From Patiria miniata (lineage: Eukaryota; Echinodermata; Asteroidea; Valvatida; Asterinidae), in assembly GCF_015706575.1 (NCBI RefSeq), contig NW_024037059.1:37609058-37673057 (forward strand): a DNA stretch of 64,000 bases, read 5' to 3'. Both the position numbers and the translations under genes were made by a program. This document shows positions 41,516-54,689 of this stretch, in pieces. Each line of letters starts with the position of its first letter. Position 1 is the stretch's first letter. A model generated the notes under the pieces. That model saw only the letters and a list, made by a program, of their open reading frames with translations, ran no database searches and had not been told where the DNA came from.

Positions 41516-41740
41516 TAATGGTCGTCCCTAGCGGTAGCAACCGCTAGGGCGACATATTGGTCGCCCCCAGAGGTCGCAACTGCTAGGGGCGGCATATTAT
41601 GGTAGCCCCTAGCGGTTGCAACCGCTGCAGGCGACATTTAATGGTCGCCCCTAGCGGTCACAACCGCTGAGGGCGACATTTAATGGTCGCCCCTAGAGCT
41701 GGAAACCTCTAGGGGCGACATAATATTAAATGTTAAGGGG
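41516..41740. repeat. Hairpin cluster 1 (5 modules)
   Basis: Modules of about 40 bp, each a palindrome such as ggtcgtccctagcggt facing accgctagggcgac, joined by short AT spacers. The cluster ends ataatattaaatgtt and returns to a satellite monomer at ctgtccc. Confidence 0.92.
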
Positions 41741-43884
41741 CAAAAATGTTTGATTATCTGTCCCTCAATCGAGTTGGAATGTGTTTGAGGTGCCCTTAGG
41801 AGTCTTTCCAGGAAGTTTGGAGTAATTTAATTTTTTGACCAAAATTGACCAAAATTGCAAGGGGTTAGCCTTACATTTTTAATGAAATTTGGTCAAAATA
41901 TGAATTCATTTGTATTGATATATCTGTCCCTAAATCGAGTTGGAATGTGTTTGAGGTGGCCTTAGGAGCCTTTCCAGGAAGTTTGAAGCAATTTAATTTT
42001 TTGACCAAAATTGACAAAAATTGCAAGGGGTTAGCCTTACATTTTTAATGAAATTTGGCCAAAATATGAATTCATTTGTATTGATATATCTGTCCCTAAA
42101 TCGAGTTGGAATGTGTTTGAGGTGCCCTTAGGAGTCTTTCCAGGAAGTTTGGAGCAATTTAATTTTTTGACCAAAATTGACAAAATTTGCAAGGGGTTAG
42201 CTTTACATTTTTAATGAAATTTGGCCAAAATATGAATTCATTTGTATTGATATATCTGTCCCTAAATCGAGTTGGAATGTGTTTGAGAGTCCCTTAGGAG
42301 CCTTTCCAGGAAGTTTGGAGCAATTTCATTTTTTGACCAAAATTGACAAAAATTGCAAGGGCTTAGCCTTAAATTTTCAATGAAATTTGGCCAAAATATG
42401 AATTGCTTTGTGTTGATATATCTGTCCCTAAATCGAGTTGGAATGTGTTGGAGGTGCCCTTAGGAGTCTTTCCAGGAAGTTTGGAGCAATATAATTTTTT
42501 GACCAAAATTGACAAAAATTGCAAGGGGTTAGCCTTACATTTTTAATGAAATTTGGTCAAAATATGAATTCATTTGTATTGATATATCTGTCCCTAAATC
42601 GAGTTGGAATGTGTTTGAGGTGGCCTTAGGAGCCTTTCCAGGAAGTTTGAAGCAATTTAATTTTTTGACCAAAATTGACAAAAATTGCAAGGGGTTAGCC
42701 TTACATTTTTAATGAAATTTGGCCAAAATATGAATTCATTTGTATTGATATATCTGTCCCTAAATCGAGTTGGAATGTGTTTGAGGTGCCCTTAGGAGTC
42801 TTTCCAGGAAGTTTGGAGCAATTTAATTTTTTGACCAAAATTGACAAAATTTGCAAGGGGTTAGCTTTACATTTTTAATGAAATTTGGCCAAAATATGAA
42901 TTCATTTGTATTGATATATCTGTCCCTAAATCGAGTTGGAATGTGTTCGAGGTGCCCTTAGGAGCCTTTCCAGGAAGTTTGGAGCAATTTCATTTTTTTA
43001 CCAAAATTGACAAAATTTGCAAGGGGTTAGCCTTACATTTTTAATGAAATTTGGCCAAAATATGAATTCATTTGTATTGATATATCTGTCCCTAAATCGA
43101 GTTGGAATGTGTTCGAGGTGCCCTTAGGAGCCTTTCCAGGAAGTTTGGAGCAATTTCATTTTTTTACCAAAATTGACAAAAATTGCAAGGGGTTAGCCTT
43201 ATATTTTCAATGAAATTTGGCCAAAATATGAATTGCTTTGTGTTGATATTGAAAATTGACAAAAATTGCAAGGGGTTAGCCTTATATTTTCAATGAAATT
43301 TGGCCAAAATATGAATTGCTTTGTGTTGATATATCTGTCCCTAAATCGAGTTGGAATGTGTTGGAGGTGCCCTTAGGAGTCTTTCCAGGAAGTTTGGAGC
43401 AATTTAATATTTTGACCAAAATTGACAAAAATTGCAAGGGGTTAGCCTTATATTTTTAATGAAATTTGGTCAAAATATGAAATTCTTTGTAATGATATAT
43501 CTGTCTCTAAATCGAGTTGGAATGTGTTCGAGGTGCCCTTAGGAGTCTTTCCACGAAGTTAGGAGCAATTTCATTTTTTGACCAAAATTGACAAAAATTG
43601 CAAGGGGTTAGCTTTATATTTTCAATGAAATTTGGCCAAAATATGAATTTATTTGTGTTGATATATCTGTCCCTAAATCGAGTTGGAATGTGTTTGAGGT
43701 GCCCTTAGTAGTCTTTCCCAGGAAGTTTGGAGCAATTTAATTTTTTGACGAAATTGACAAAAATTGCAAGGGGTTAGCCTTACATTTTTAATGAAATTTG
43801 GCCAAAATATGAAATTCTTTGTATTGATTTATCTGTCCCTAAATCGAGTTGGAATGTGTTCGAGGTGCCCTGAGGAGCCTTATA

Positions 43885-44203
43885 TATTATGGTAGCCCCT
43901 AGCGGTTGCAACCGCTGCGGGCGACATTTAATGGTCGCCCCTAGCGGTCGCAACCGCTACGGGCGACATATAATGGTCGCCCATAGCGGTAGCAATTACC
44001 GCTACGGGCGACATATTATGGTCGCCACTAGCGGTCAGAACCGCTGCAGGCGACATTTTATGGTCGCCCCTAGCGGTAGCAATAACCGCTATGGGCGACA
44101 AATTATGGTCGCCCCTAGCGGTCACAACCGCTGAGGGCGACATTTAATGGTCGCCCCTAGAGGTGGAAACCTCTAGGGGCGACATAATATTAAATGTTTA
44201 GGG
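43885..44203. repeat. Hairpin cluster 2 (7 modules)
   Basis: Same module family as cluster 1. It is nearly identical to the cluster 2,629 bp to its right. Loops alternate between tcgcaa, tagcaatta and tcagaa types. Confidence 0.92.
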
Positions 44204-46513
44204 CAAAAATGTTTGATTATCTGTCCTTAAATCGAGTTGGAATGTGTTCGAGGTGCCCTTAGGAGTCTTTCCAGGAAGTTTGGAGCAATTTCATTTTTTG
44301 ACCAAAATTGACAAAAATTGCAAGGGGTTAGCCTTATATTTTCAATGAAATTTGGCCAAAATATGAATTGCTTTGTGTTGATATTGAAAATTGACAAAAA
44401 TTGCAAGGGGTTAGCCTTATATTTTCAATGAAATTTGGCCAAAATATGAATTGCTTTGTGTTGATATATCTGTCCCTAAATCGAGTTGGAATGTGTTGGA
44501 GGTGCCCTTAGGAGTCTTTCCAGGAAGTTTGGAGCAATATAATTTTTTGACCAAAATTGACAAAAATTGCAAGGGGTTAGCCTTACATTTTTAATGAAAT
44601 TTGGTCAAAATATGAACTCATTTGTATTGATATATCTGTCCCTAAATCGAGTTGGAATGTGTTTGAGGTGGCCTTAGGAGCCTTTCCAGGAAGTTTGAAG
44701 CAATTTAATTTTTTGACCAAAATTGACAAAAATTGCAAGGGGTTAGCCTTACATTTTTAATGAAATTTGGCCAAAATATGAATTCATTTGTATTGATATA
44801 TCTGTCCCTAAATCGAGTTGGAATGTGTTCGAGGTGCCCTTAGGAGCCTTTCCAGGAAGTTTGGAGAAATTTCATTTTTTGACCAAAATTGACAAAAATT
44901 GCAAGGGGTTAGCCTTATATTTTCAATGAAATTTGGCCAAAATATGAATTGCTTTGTGTTGATATTGAAAATTGACAAAAATTGCAAGGGGTTAGCCTTA
45001 TATTTTCAATGAAATTTGGCCAAAATATGAATTGCTTTGTGTTGATATATCTGTCCCTAAATCGAGTTGGAATGTGTTTGAGGTGCCCTTAGGAGTCTTT
45101 CCAGGAAGTTTGGAGCAATATAATTTTTTGACCAAAATTGACAAAAATTGCAAGGGGTTAGCCTTACATTTTTAATGAAATTTGGTCAAAATATGAATTC
45201 ATTTGTATTGATATATCTGTCCCTAAATCGAGTTGGAATGTGTTTGAGGTGGCCTTAGGAGCCTTTCCAGGAAGTTTGAAGCAATTTAATTTTTTGACCA
45301 AAATTGACAAAAATTGCAAGGGGTTAGCCTTACATTTTTAATGAAATTTGGCCAAAATATGAATTCATTTGTATTGATATATCTGTCCCTAAATCGAGTT
45401 GGAATGTGTTTGAGGTGCCCTTAGGAGCCTTTCCAGGAAGTTTGGAGCAATTTCATTTTTTGACCAAAATTGACAAAATTTGCAAGGGGTTAGCCTTACA
45501 TTTTTAATGAAATTTTGCCAAAATATGAATTCATTTGTATTGATATATCTGTCCCTAAATCGAGTTGGAATGCGTTCGAGGTGCCCTTAGGAGCCTTTCC
45601 AGGAAGTTTGGAGCAATTTCATTTTTTTACCAAAATTGACAAAAATTGCAAGGGGTTAGCCTTATATTTTCAATGAAATTTGGCCAAAATATGAATTGCT
45701 TTGTGTTGATATTGAAAATTGACAAAAATTGCAAGGGGTTAGCCTTATATTTTCAATGAAATTTGGCCAAAATATGAATTGCTTTGTGTTGATATATCTG
45801 TCCCTAAATCGAGTTGGAATGTGTTGGAGGTGCCCTTAGGAGTCTTTCCAGGAAGTTTGGAGCAATTTAATATTTTGACCAAAATTGACAAAAATTGCAA
45901 GGGGTTAGCCTTACATTTTTAATGAAATTTGGCCAAAATATGAATTTCTTTGTGTTGATATATCTGTCCCTAAATCGAGCTGGAATGTGTTCGAGGTGCC
46001 CTTAGGAGTCTTTCCAGGAAGTTTGGAGCAATTTAATATTTTGACCAAAATTGACAAAAATTGCGAGGGGTTAGCCTTATATTTTTAATGAAATTTGGTC
46101 AAAATATGAAATTCTTTGTAATGATATATCTGTCTCTAAATCGAGTTGGAATGTGTTCGAGGTGCCCTGAGGAGTTTTTCCACGAAGTTAGGAGCAATTT
46201 CATTTTTTGACCAAAATTGACAAAAATTGCAAGGGGTTAGCTTTATATTTTCAATGAAATTTGGCCAAAATATGAATTTATTTGTGTTGATATATCTGTC
46301 CCTAAATCGAGTTGGAATGTGTTTGAGGTGCCCTTAGTAGTCTTTCCCAGGAAGTTTGGAGCAATTTAATTTTTTGACGAAATTGACAAAAATTGCAAGG
46401 GGTTAGCCTTACATTTTTAATGAAATTTGGCCAAAATATGAAATTCTTTGTATTGATTTATCTGTCCCTAAATCGAGTTGGAATGTGTTCGAGGTGCCCT
46501 GAGGAGCCTTATA

Positions 46514-46832
46514 TATTATGGTAGCCCCTAGCGGTTGCAACCGCTGCGGGCGACATTTAATGGTCGCCCCTAGCGGTCGCAACCGCTACGGGCGACATAT
46601 AATGGTCGCCCATAGCGGTAGCAATTACCGCTACCGGCGACATATTATGGTCGCCCCTAGCGGTCAGAACCGCTGCAGGCGACATTTTATGGTCGCCCCT
46701 AGCGGTAGCAATAACCGCTATGGGCGACAAATTATGGTCGCCCCTAGCGGTCACAACCGCTGAGGGCGACATTTAATGGTCGCCCCTAGAGGTGGAAACC
46801 TCTAGGGGCGACATAATATTAAAAGTTTAGGG
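46514..46832. repeat. Hairpin cluster 3 (7 modules)
   Basis: Near-identical copy of cluster 2 with a few point differences (for example ctaccggcgac for ctacgggcgac). Confidence 0.92.
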
Positions 46833-49800
46833 CAAAAATGTTTGATTATCTGTCCTTAAATCGAGTTGGAATGTGTTGGAGGTGCCCTTAGGAGTCTTTC
46901 CAGGAAGTTTGGAGCAATTTCATTTTTTGACCAAAATTGACAAAAATTGCAAGGGGTTAGCCTTACACTTTGAATGATTTTTGGCCAAAATATGAATTCA
47001 TTTGTATTGATATATCTGTCCCTAAATCGAGTTGGAATGTGTTTGAGGTGCCCTTAGGAGCCTTTCCAGGAAGTTTGGAGCAATTTCATTTTCTGACCAA
47101 AATTGACAAAAATTGCAAGGGGTTAGCCTTACATTTTTAATAAAATATGGCCAAAATACGAATTCATTTGTATTGATATATCTGTCCCTAAATCGAGTTG
47201 GAATGTGTTGGAGGTGCCCTTAGGAGTCTTTCCAGGAAGTTTGGAGCAATTTCATTTTTTGACCATAATTGACAAAAATTGCAACGGGTTAGCCTTACAT
47301 TTTTAATGAAATTTGGCCAAAATATGAATTTCTTTGTGTTGATATATCTGTCCCTAAATCGAGTTGGAATGTGTTCGAGGTGCCCTTAGGAGCCTTTCCA
47401 GGAAGTTTGGAGCAATTTCATTTTTTGACCAAAATTGACAAAAATTGCAAGGGGTTAGCCTTACATTTTTAATGAAATTTGGCCAAAATATGAATTCATT
47501 TGTATTGATATATCTGTCCCTAAATCGAGTTGGAATGTGTTCGAGGTGCCCTTAGGAGTCTTTCATGGAAGTTTGGAGCAATTTAATTTTTTGACCAAAA
47601 TTGACAAAAATTACACTTTTAATGAACTTTGGCCAAAATATGAATTCATTTGTATTGATATATCTGTCCCTAAATCGAGTTGGAATGTGTTTGAGGTGCC
47701 CTTAGGAGCCTTTCCAGGAAGTTTGGAGCAATTTCATTTTTTTGACCAAAATTGACAAAAATTGCAAGGGGTTAGCCTTACATTTTTAATAAAATTTGGC
47801 CAAAATATGAATTCATTTGTATTGATATATCTGTCCCTAAATCGAGTTGGAATGTGTTGGAGGTGCCCTTAGGAGTCTTTCCAGGAAGTTTGGAGCAATT
47901 TCATTTTTTGACGAAAATTGACAAAAATTGCAAGGGGTTAGCCTTACATTTTTAATGAAATTTGGCCAAAATATGAATTTCTTTGTGTTGATATATCTGT
48001 CCCTAAATCGAGTTGGAATGTGTTGGAGGTGCCCTGAGGAGTCTTTCCCAGGAAGTTTGGAGCAATTTAATTTTTTGACAAAAATTGACAAAAATTGCAA
48101 GGGGTTAGCCTTACATGTTTAATGAAATTCGGCTAAAATATGAAATTCTTTGTATTGATATAATTACCCCTAAATCGAGTTGGAATGTGTTCGAGGTGCC
48201 CTTAGGAGTCTTTCCAGGAAGTTTGGAGCAATTTAAGTTTTTGACGAAATTGACAAAAATTGCAAGGGGTTAGCCTTACATTTTTAATGAAATTTGGCCA
48301 AAATATGAATTCATTTGTATTGATATATCTGTCCCTAAATCGAGTTGGAATGTGTTCGAGGTGCCCTTAGGAGTCTTTCCAGGAAGTTTGGAGCAATTTA
48401 ATTTTTTGACCAAAATTGACAAAAATTGCAAGGGGTTAGCCTTACACTTTTAATGAACTTTGGCCAAAATATGAATTCATTTGTATTGATATATCTGTCC
48501 CTAAATCGAGTTGGAATGTGTTTGAGGTGCCCTTAGGAGCCTTTCCAGGAAGTTTGGAGCAATTTCATTTTTTGACCAAAATTGACAAAAATTGCAAGGG
48601 GTTAGCCTTATATTTTCAATGAAATTTGGCCAAAATATGAATTGCTTTGTGTTGATATTGAAAATTGACAAAAATTGCAAGGGGTTAGCCTTATATTTTC
48701 AATGAAATTTGGCCAAAATATGAATTGCTTTGTGTTGATATATCTGTCCCTAAATCGAGTTGGAATGTGTTGGAGGTGCCCTTAGGAGTCTTTCCAGGAA
48801 GTTTGGAGCAATTTAATATTTTGACCAAAATTGACAAAAATTGCAAGGGGTTAGCCTTACATTTTTAATGAAATTTGGCCAAAATATGAATTTCTTTGTG
48901 TTGATATATCTGTCCCCAAATCGAGTTGGAATGTGTTTGAGGTGCCCTTAGGAGTCTTTCCAGGAAGTTTGGAGCAATTTGATTTTTTGACCAAAATTGA
49001 CCAAAATTGCAAGGGGTTAGCCTTACATTTTTAATGAAATTTGGCCAAAATATGAATTTCTTTGTGTTGATATATCTGTCCCTAAATCGAGTTGGAATGT
49101 GTTCGAGGTGCCCTTAGGAGCCTTTCCAGGAAGTTTGGAGCAATTTCATTTTTTGACCAAAATTGACAAAAATTGCAAGGGGTTAGCCTTACATTTTTAA
49201 TGAAATTTGGCCTAAATATGAATTCATTTGTATTGATATATCTGTCCCTAAATCGAGTTGGAATGTGTTCGAGGTGCCCTTAGGAGTCTTTCCAGGAAGT
49301 TTGGAGCAATTTAATTTTTTGACCAAAATTGACAAAAATTGCAAGGGGTTAGCCTTACACTTTTAATGAACTTTGGCCAAAATATGAATTCATTTGTATT
49401 GATATATCTGTCCCTAAATCGAGTTGGAATGTGTTTGAGGTGCCCTTAGGAGCCTTTCCAGGAAGTTTGGAGCAATTTAATTTTTTGACCAAAATTGACA
49501 AAAATTGCAAGGGGTTAGCCTTACATTTTTAATAAAATTTGGCCAAAATATGAATTCATTTGTATTGATATATCTGTCCCTAAATCGAGTTGGAATGTGT
49601 TGGAGGTGCCCTTAGGAGTCTTTCCAGGAAGTTTGGAGCAATTTCATTTTTTGACGAAAATTGACAAAAATTGCAAGGGGTTAGCCTTACATTTTTAATG
49701 AAATTGGGCCAAAATATGAATTCATTTGTGTTGATATATCTGTCCCCAAATCGAGTTGGAATGTGTTTGAGGTGCCCTTAGGAGTCTTTCCAGGAAGTTT

Positions 49801-50236
49801 GGAGCAATTTCATTTTTTGACGAAAATTGACAAAAATTGCAAGGGGTTAGCCTTACATTTTTAATGAAATTTGGCCAAAATATGAATTTCTTTGTGTTGA
49901 TATATCTGTCCCTAAATCGAGTTGGAATGTGTTGGAGGTGCCCTGAGGAGTCTTTCCCAGGAAGTTTGGAGCAATTTAATTTTTTGACAAAAATTGACAA
50001 AAATTGCAAGGGGTTAGCCTTACATTTTTAATGAAATTCGGCTAAAATATGAAATTCTTTGTATTGATATAATTACCCCTAAATCGAGTTGGAATGTGTT
50101 CGAGGTGCCCTTAGAGTTCTTTCCAGGAAGTTTGGAGCAATTTAAGTTTTTGACGAAATTGACAAAAATTGCAAGGGGTTAGCCTTACATTTTTAATAAA
50201 ATTTGGCCAAAATGTGAATTTCTTTGTATTGATATA

Positions 50237-50502
50237 TAATGGTCGTCCCTAGCGGTAGCAACCGCTAGGGCGACATAATGGTCGCCCCCAGAGGTCGCAA
50301 CTGCTAGGGGCGACATTTTATGGTAGCCCCTAGCGGTTGCAACCGCTGCGGGCGACATTTAATGGTCGCCCCCAGCGGTAGCAATTACCGCTACGGGCGA
50401 CATATTATGGTCGCCCCTAGCGGTCACAACCGCTGAGGGCGACATTTAATGGTCGCCCCTAGAGGTGGAAACCTCAAGGGGCGACATAATATTAAATGTT
50501 TA
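50237..50502. repeat. Hairpin cluster 4 (6 modules)
   Basis: Starts gatatataatggtcgtccct like cluster 1. The last module has aacctcaaggggcgac, a one-base mismatch in the stem, which is shared with cluster 5. Confidence 0.92.
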
Positions 50503-53500
50503 GGGCAAAAATGTTTGATTATCTGTCCTTAAATCGAGTTGGAATGTGTTGGAGGTGCCCTTAGGAGTCTTTCCAGGAAGTTTGGAGCAATTTCATTTTT
50601 TGACCAAAATTGACAAAAATTGAAAGGGGTTAGCCTTACATTTTTAATGAAATTTGGTCAAAATATGAAATTCTTTGAATTGATTTATCTGTCCCTAAAT
50701 CGAGTTGGAATGTGTTCGAGGTGCCCTTAGGAGCCTTTCCAGGAAGTTTGGAGCAATTTCATTTTTTGACCAAAATTGACAAAAATTGCAAGGGGTTAGC
50801 CTTACATTTTTAATAAAATTTGGCCAAAATATGAATTCATTTGTATTGATATATCTGTCCCTAAATCGAGTTGGAATGTGTTCGAGGTGCCCTTAGGAGC
50901 CTTTCCAGGAAGTTTGGAGCAATTTAATTTTTTGACCAAAATTGACAAAAATTGCAAGGGGTTAGCCTTACATTTTTAATAAAATTTGGCCAAAATATGA
51001 ATTCATTTGTATTGATATATCTGTCCCTAAATCGAGTTGGAATGTGTTTGAGGTGGCCTTAGGAGCCTTTCCAGGAAGTTTGGAGCAATTTCATTTTTTG
51101 ACCAAAATTGACAAAAATTGCAAGGGGTTAGCCTTACATTTTTAATGAAATTTGGCCAAAATATGAATTCATTTGTATTGATATATCTGTCCCTAAATCG
51201 AGTTGGAATGTGTTCGAGGTGCCCTTAGGAGTCTTTCCAGGAAGTTTGGAGCAATTTAATTTTTTGACCAAATTTGACAAAAATTGCAAGGGGTTAGCCT
51301 TACATTTTTAATAAAATATGGCCAAAATACGAATTCATTTGTATTGATATATCTGTCCCTAAATCGAGTTGGAATGTGTTGGAGGTGCCCTTAGGAGTCT
51401 TTCCAGGAAGTTTGGAGCAATTTCATTTTTTGACCATAATTGACAAAAATTGCAACGGGTTAGCCTTACATTTTTAATGAAATTTGGCCAAAATATGAAT
51501 TTCTTTGTGTTGATATATCTGTCCCTAAATCGAGTTGGAATGTGTTCGAGGTGCCCTTAGGAGCCTTTCCAGGAAGTTTGGAGCAATTTCATTTTTTGAC
51601 CAAAATTGACAAAAATTGCAAGGGGTTAGCCTTACATTTTTAATGAAATTTGGCCAAAATATGAATTCATTTGTATTGATATATCTGTCCCTAAATCGAG
51701 TTGGAATGTGTTCGAGGTGCCCTTAGGAGTCTTTCATGGAAGTTTGGAGCAATTTAATTTTTTGACCAAAATTGACAAAAATTGCAAGGGGTTAGCCTTA
51801 CACTTTTAATGAACTTTGGCCAAAATATGAATTCATTTGTATTGATATATCTGTCCCTAAATCGAGTTGGAATGTGTTTGAGGTGCCCTTAGGAGCCTTT
51901 CCAGGAAGTTTGGAGCAATTTCATTTTTTTGACCAAAATTGACAAAAATTGCAAGGGGTTAGCCTTACATTTTTAATAAAATTTGGCCAAAATATGAATT
52001 CATTTGTATTGATATATCTGTCCCTATATCGAGTTGGAATGTGTTGGAGGTGCCCTTAGGAGTCTTTCCAGGAAGTTTGGAGCAATTTCATTTTTTGACG
52101 AAAATTGACAAAAATTGCAAGGGGTTAGCCTTACATTTTTAATGAAATTTGGCCAAAATATGAATTTCTTTGTGTTGATATATCTGTCCCTAAATCGAGT
52201 TGGAATGTGTTGGAGGTGCCCTGAGGAGTCTTTCCCAGGAAGTTTGGAGCAATTTAATTTTTTGACAAAAATTGACAAAAATTGCAAGGGGTTAGCCTTA
52301 CATGTTTAATGAAATTCGGCTAAAATATGAAATTCTTTGTATTGATATAATTACCCCTAAATCGAGTTGGAATGTGTTCGAGGTGCCCTTAGGAGTCTTT
52401 CCAGGAAGTTTGGAGCAATTTAAGTTTTTGACGAAATTGACAAAAATTGCAAGGGGTTAGCCTTACATTTTTAATGAAATTTGGCCAAAATATGAATTCA
52501 TTTGTATTGATATATCTGTCCCTAAATCGAGTTGGAATGTGTTCGAGGTGCCCTTAGGAGTCTTTCCAGGAAGTTTGGAGCAATTTAATTTTTTGACCAA
52601 AATTGACAAAAATTGCAAGGGGTTAGCCTTACACTTTTAATGAACTTTGGCCAAAATATGAATTCATTTGTATTGATATATCTGTCCCTAAATCGAGTTG
52701 GAATGTGTTTGAGGTGCCCTTAGGAGCCTTTCCAGGAAGTTTGGAGCAATTTCATTTTTTGACCAAAATTGACAAAAATTGCAAGGGGTTAGCCTTATAT
52801 TTTCAATGAAATTTGGCCAAAATATGAATTGCTTTGTGTTGATATTGAAAATTGACAAAAATTGCAAGGGGTTAGCCTTATATTTTCAATGAAATTTGGC
52901 CAAAATATGAATTGCTTTGTGTTGATATATCTGTCCCTAAATCGAGTTGGAATGTGTTGGAGGTGCCCTTAGGAGTCTTTCCAGGAAGTTTGGAGCAATT
53001 TAATATTTTGACCAAAATTGACAAAAATTGCAAGGGGTTAGCCTTACATTTTTAATGAAATTTGGCCAAAATATGAATTTCTTTGTGTTGATATATCTGT
53101 CCCCAAATCGAGTTGGAATGTGTTTGAGGTGCCCTTAGGAGTCTTTCCAGGAAGTTTGGAGCAATTTCATTTTTTGACCAAAATTGACCAAAATTGCAAG
53201 GGGTTAGCCTTACATTTTTAATGAAATTTGGCCAAAATATGAATTTCTTTGTGTTGATATATCTGTCCCTAAATCGAGTTGGAATGTGTTCGAGGTGCCC
53301 TTAGGAGCCTTTCCAGGAAGTTTGGAGCAATTTCATTTTTTGACCAAAATTGACAAAAATTGCAAGGGGTTAGCCTTACATTTTTAATGAAATTTGGCCT
53401 AAATATGAATTCATTTGTATTGATATATCTGTCCCTAAATCGAGTTGGAATGTGTTCGAGGTGCCCTTAGGAGTCTTTCCAGGAAGTTTGGAGCAATTTA

Positions 53501-54423
53501 ATTTTTTGACCAAAATTGACAAAAATTGCAAGGGGTTAGCCTTACACTTTTAATGAACTTTGGCCAAAATATGAATTCATTTGTATTGATATATCTGTCC
53601 CTAAATCGAGTTGGAATGTGTTTGAGGTGCCCTTAGGAGCCTTTCCAGGAAGTTTGGAGCAATTTAATTTTTTGACCAAAATTGACAAAAATTGCAAGGG
53701 GTTAGCCTTACATTTTTAATAAAATTTGGCCAAAATATGAATTCATTTGTATTGATATATCTGTCCCTAAATCGAGTTGGAATGTGTTGGAGGTGCCCTT
53801 AGGAGTCTTTCCAGGAAGTTTGGAGCAATTTCATTTTTTGACGAAAATTGACAAAAATTGCAAGGGGTTAGCCTTACATTTTTAATGAAATTGGGCCAAA
53901 ATATGAATTCATTTGTGTTGATATATCTGTCCCCAAATCGAGTTGGAATGTGTTTGAGGTGCCCTTAGGAGTCTTTCCAGGAAGTTTGGAGCAATTTCAT
54001 TTTTTGACGAAAATTGACAAAAATTGCAAGGGGTTAGCCTTACATTTTTAATGAAATTTGGCCAAAATATGAATTTCTTTGTGTTGATATATCTGTCCCT
54101 AAATCGAGTTGGAATGTGTTGGAGGTGCCCTGAGGAGTCTTTCCCAGGAAGTTTGGAGCAATTTAATTTTTTGACAAAAATTGACAAAAATTGCAAGGGG
54201 TTAGCCTTACATTTTTAATGAAATTCGGCTAAAATATGAAATTCTTTGTATTGATATAATTACCCCTAAATCGAGTTGGAATGTGTTCGAGGTGCCCTTA
54301 GAGTTCTTTCCAGGAAGTTTGGAGCAATTTAAGTTTTTGACGAAATTGACAAAAATTGCAAGGGGTTAGCCTTACATTTTTAATAAAATTTGGCCAAAAT
54401 GTGAATTTCTTTGTATTGATATA

Positions 54424-54689
54424 TAATGGTCGTCCCTAGCGGTAGCAACCGCTAGGGCGACATAATGGTCGCCCCCAGAGGTCGCAACTGCTAGGGGCGA
54501 CATTTTATGGTAGCCCCTAGCGGTTGCAACCGCTGCGGGCGACATTTAATGGTCGCCCCCAGCGGTAGCAATTACCGCTACGGGCGACATATTATGGTCG
54601 CCCCTAGCGGTCACAACCGCTGAGGGCGACATTTAATGGTCGCCCCTAGAGGTGGAAACCTCAAGGGGCGACATAATATTAAATGTTTA
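54424..54689. repeat. Hairpin cluster 5 (6 modules)
   Basis: Copy of cluster 4, shifted by 4,187 bp as part of the large tandem duplication. Confidence 0.92.

Noticed and set aside
47837-54218. Recurrent frames of 64-95 codons that look like a repeated gene
   Set aside because: They coincide with 166-bp satellite monomers and repeat at the 4,187-bp offset; no codon bias or domain.
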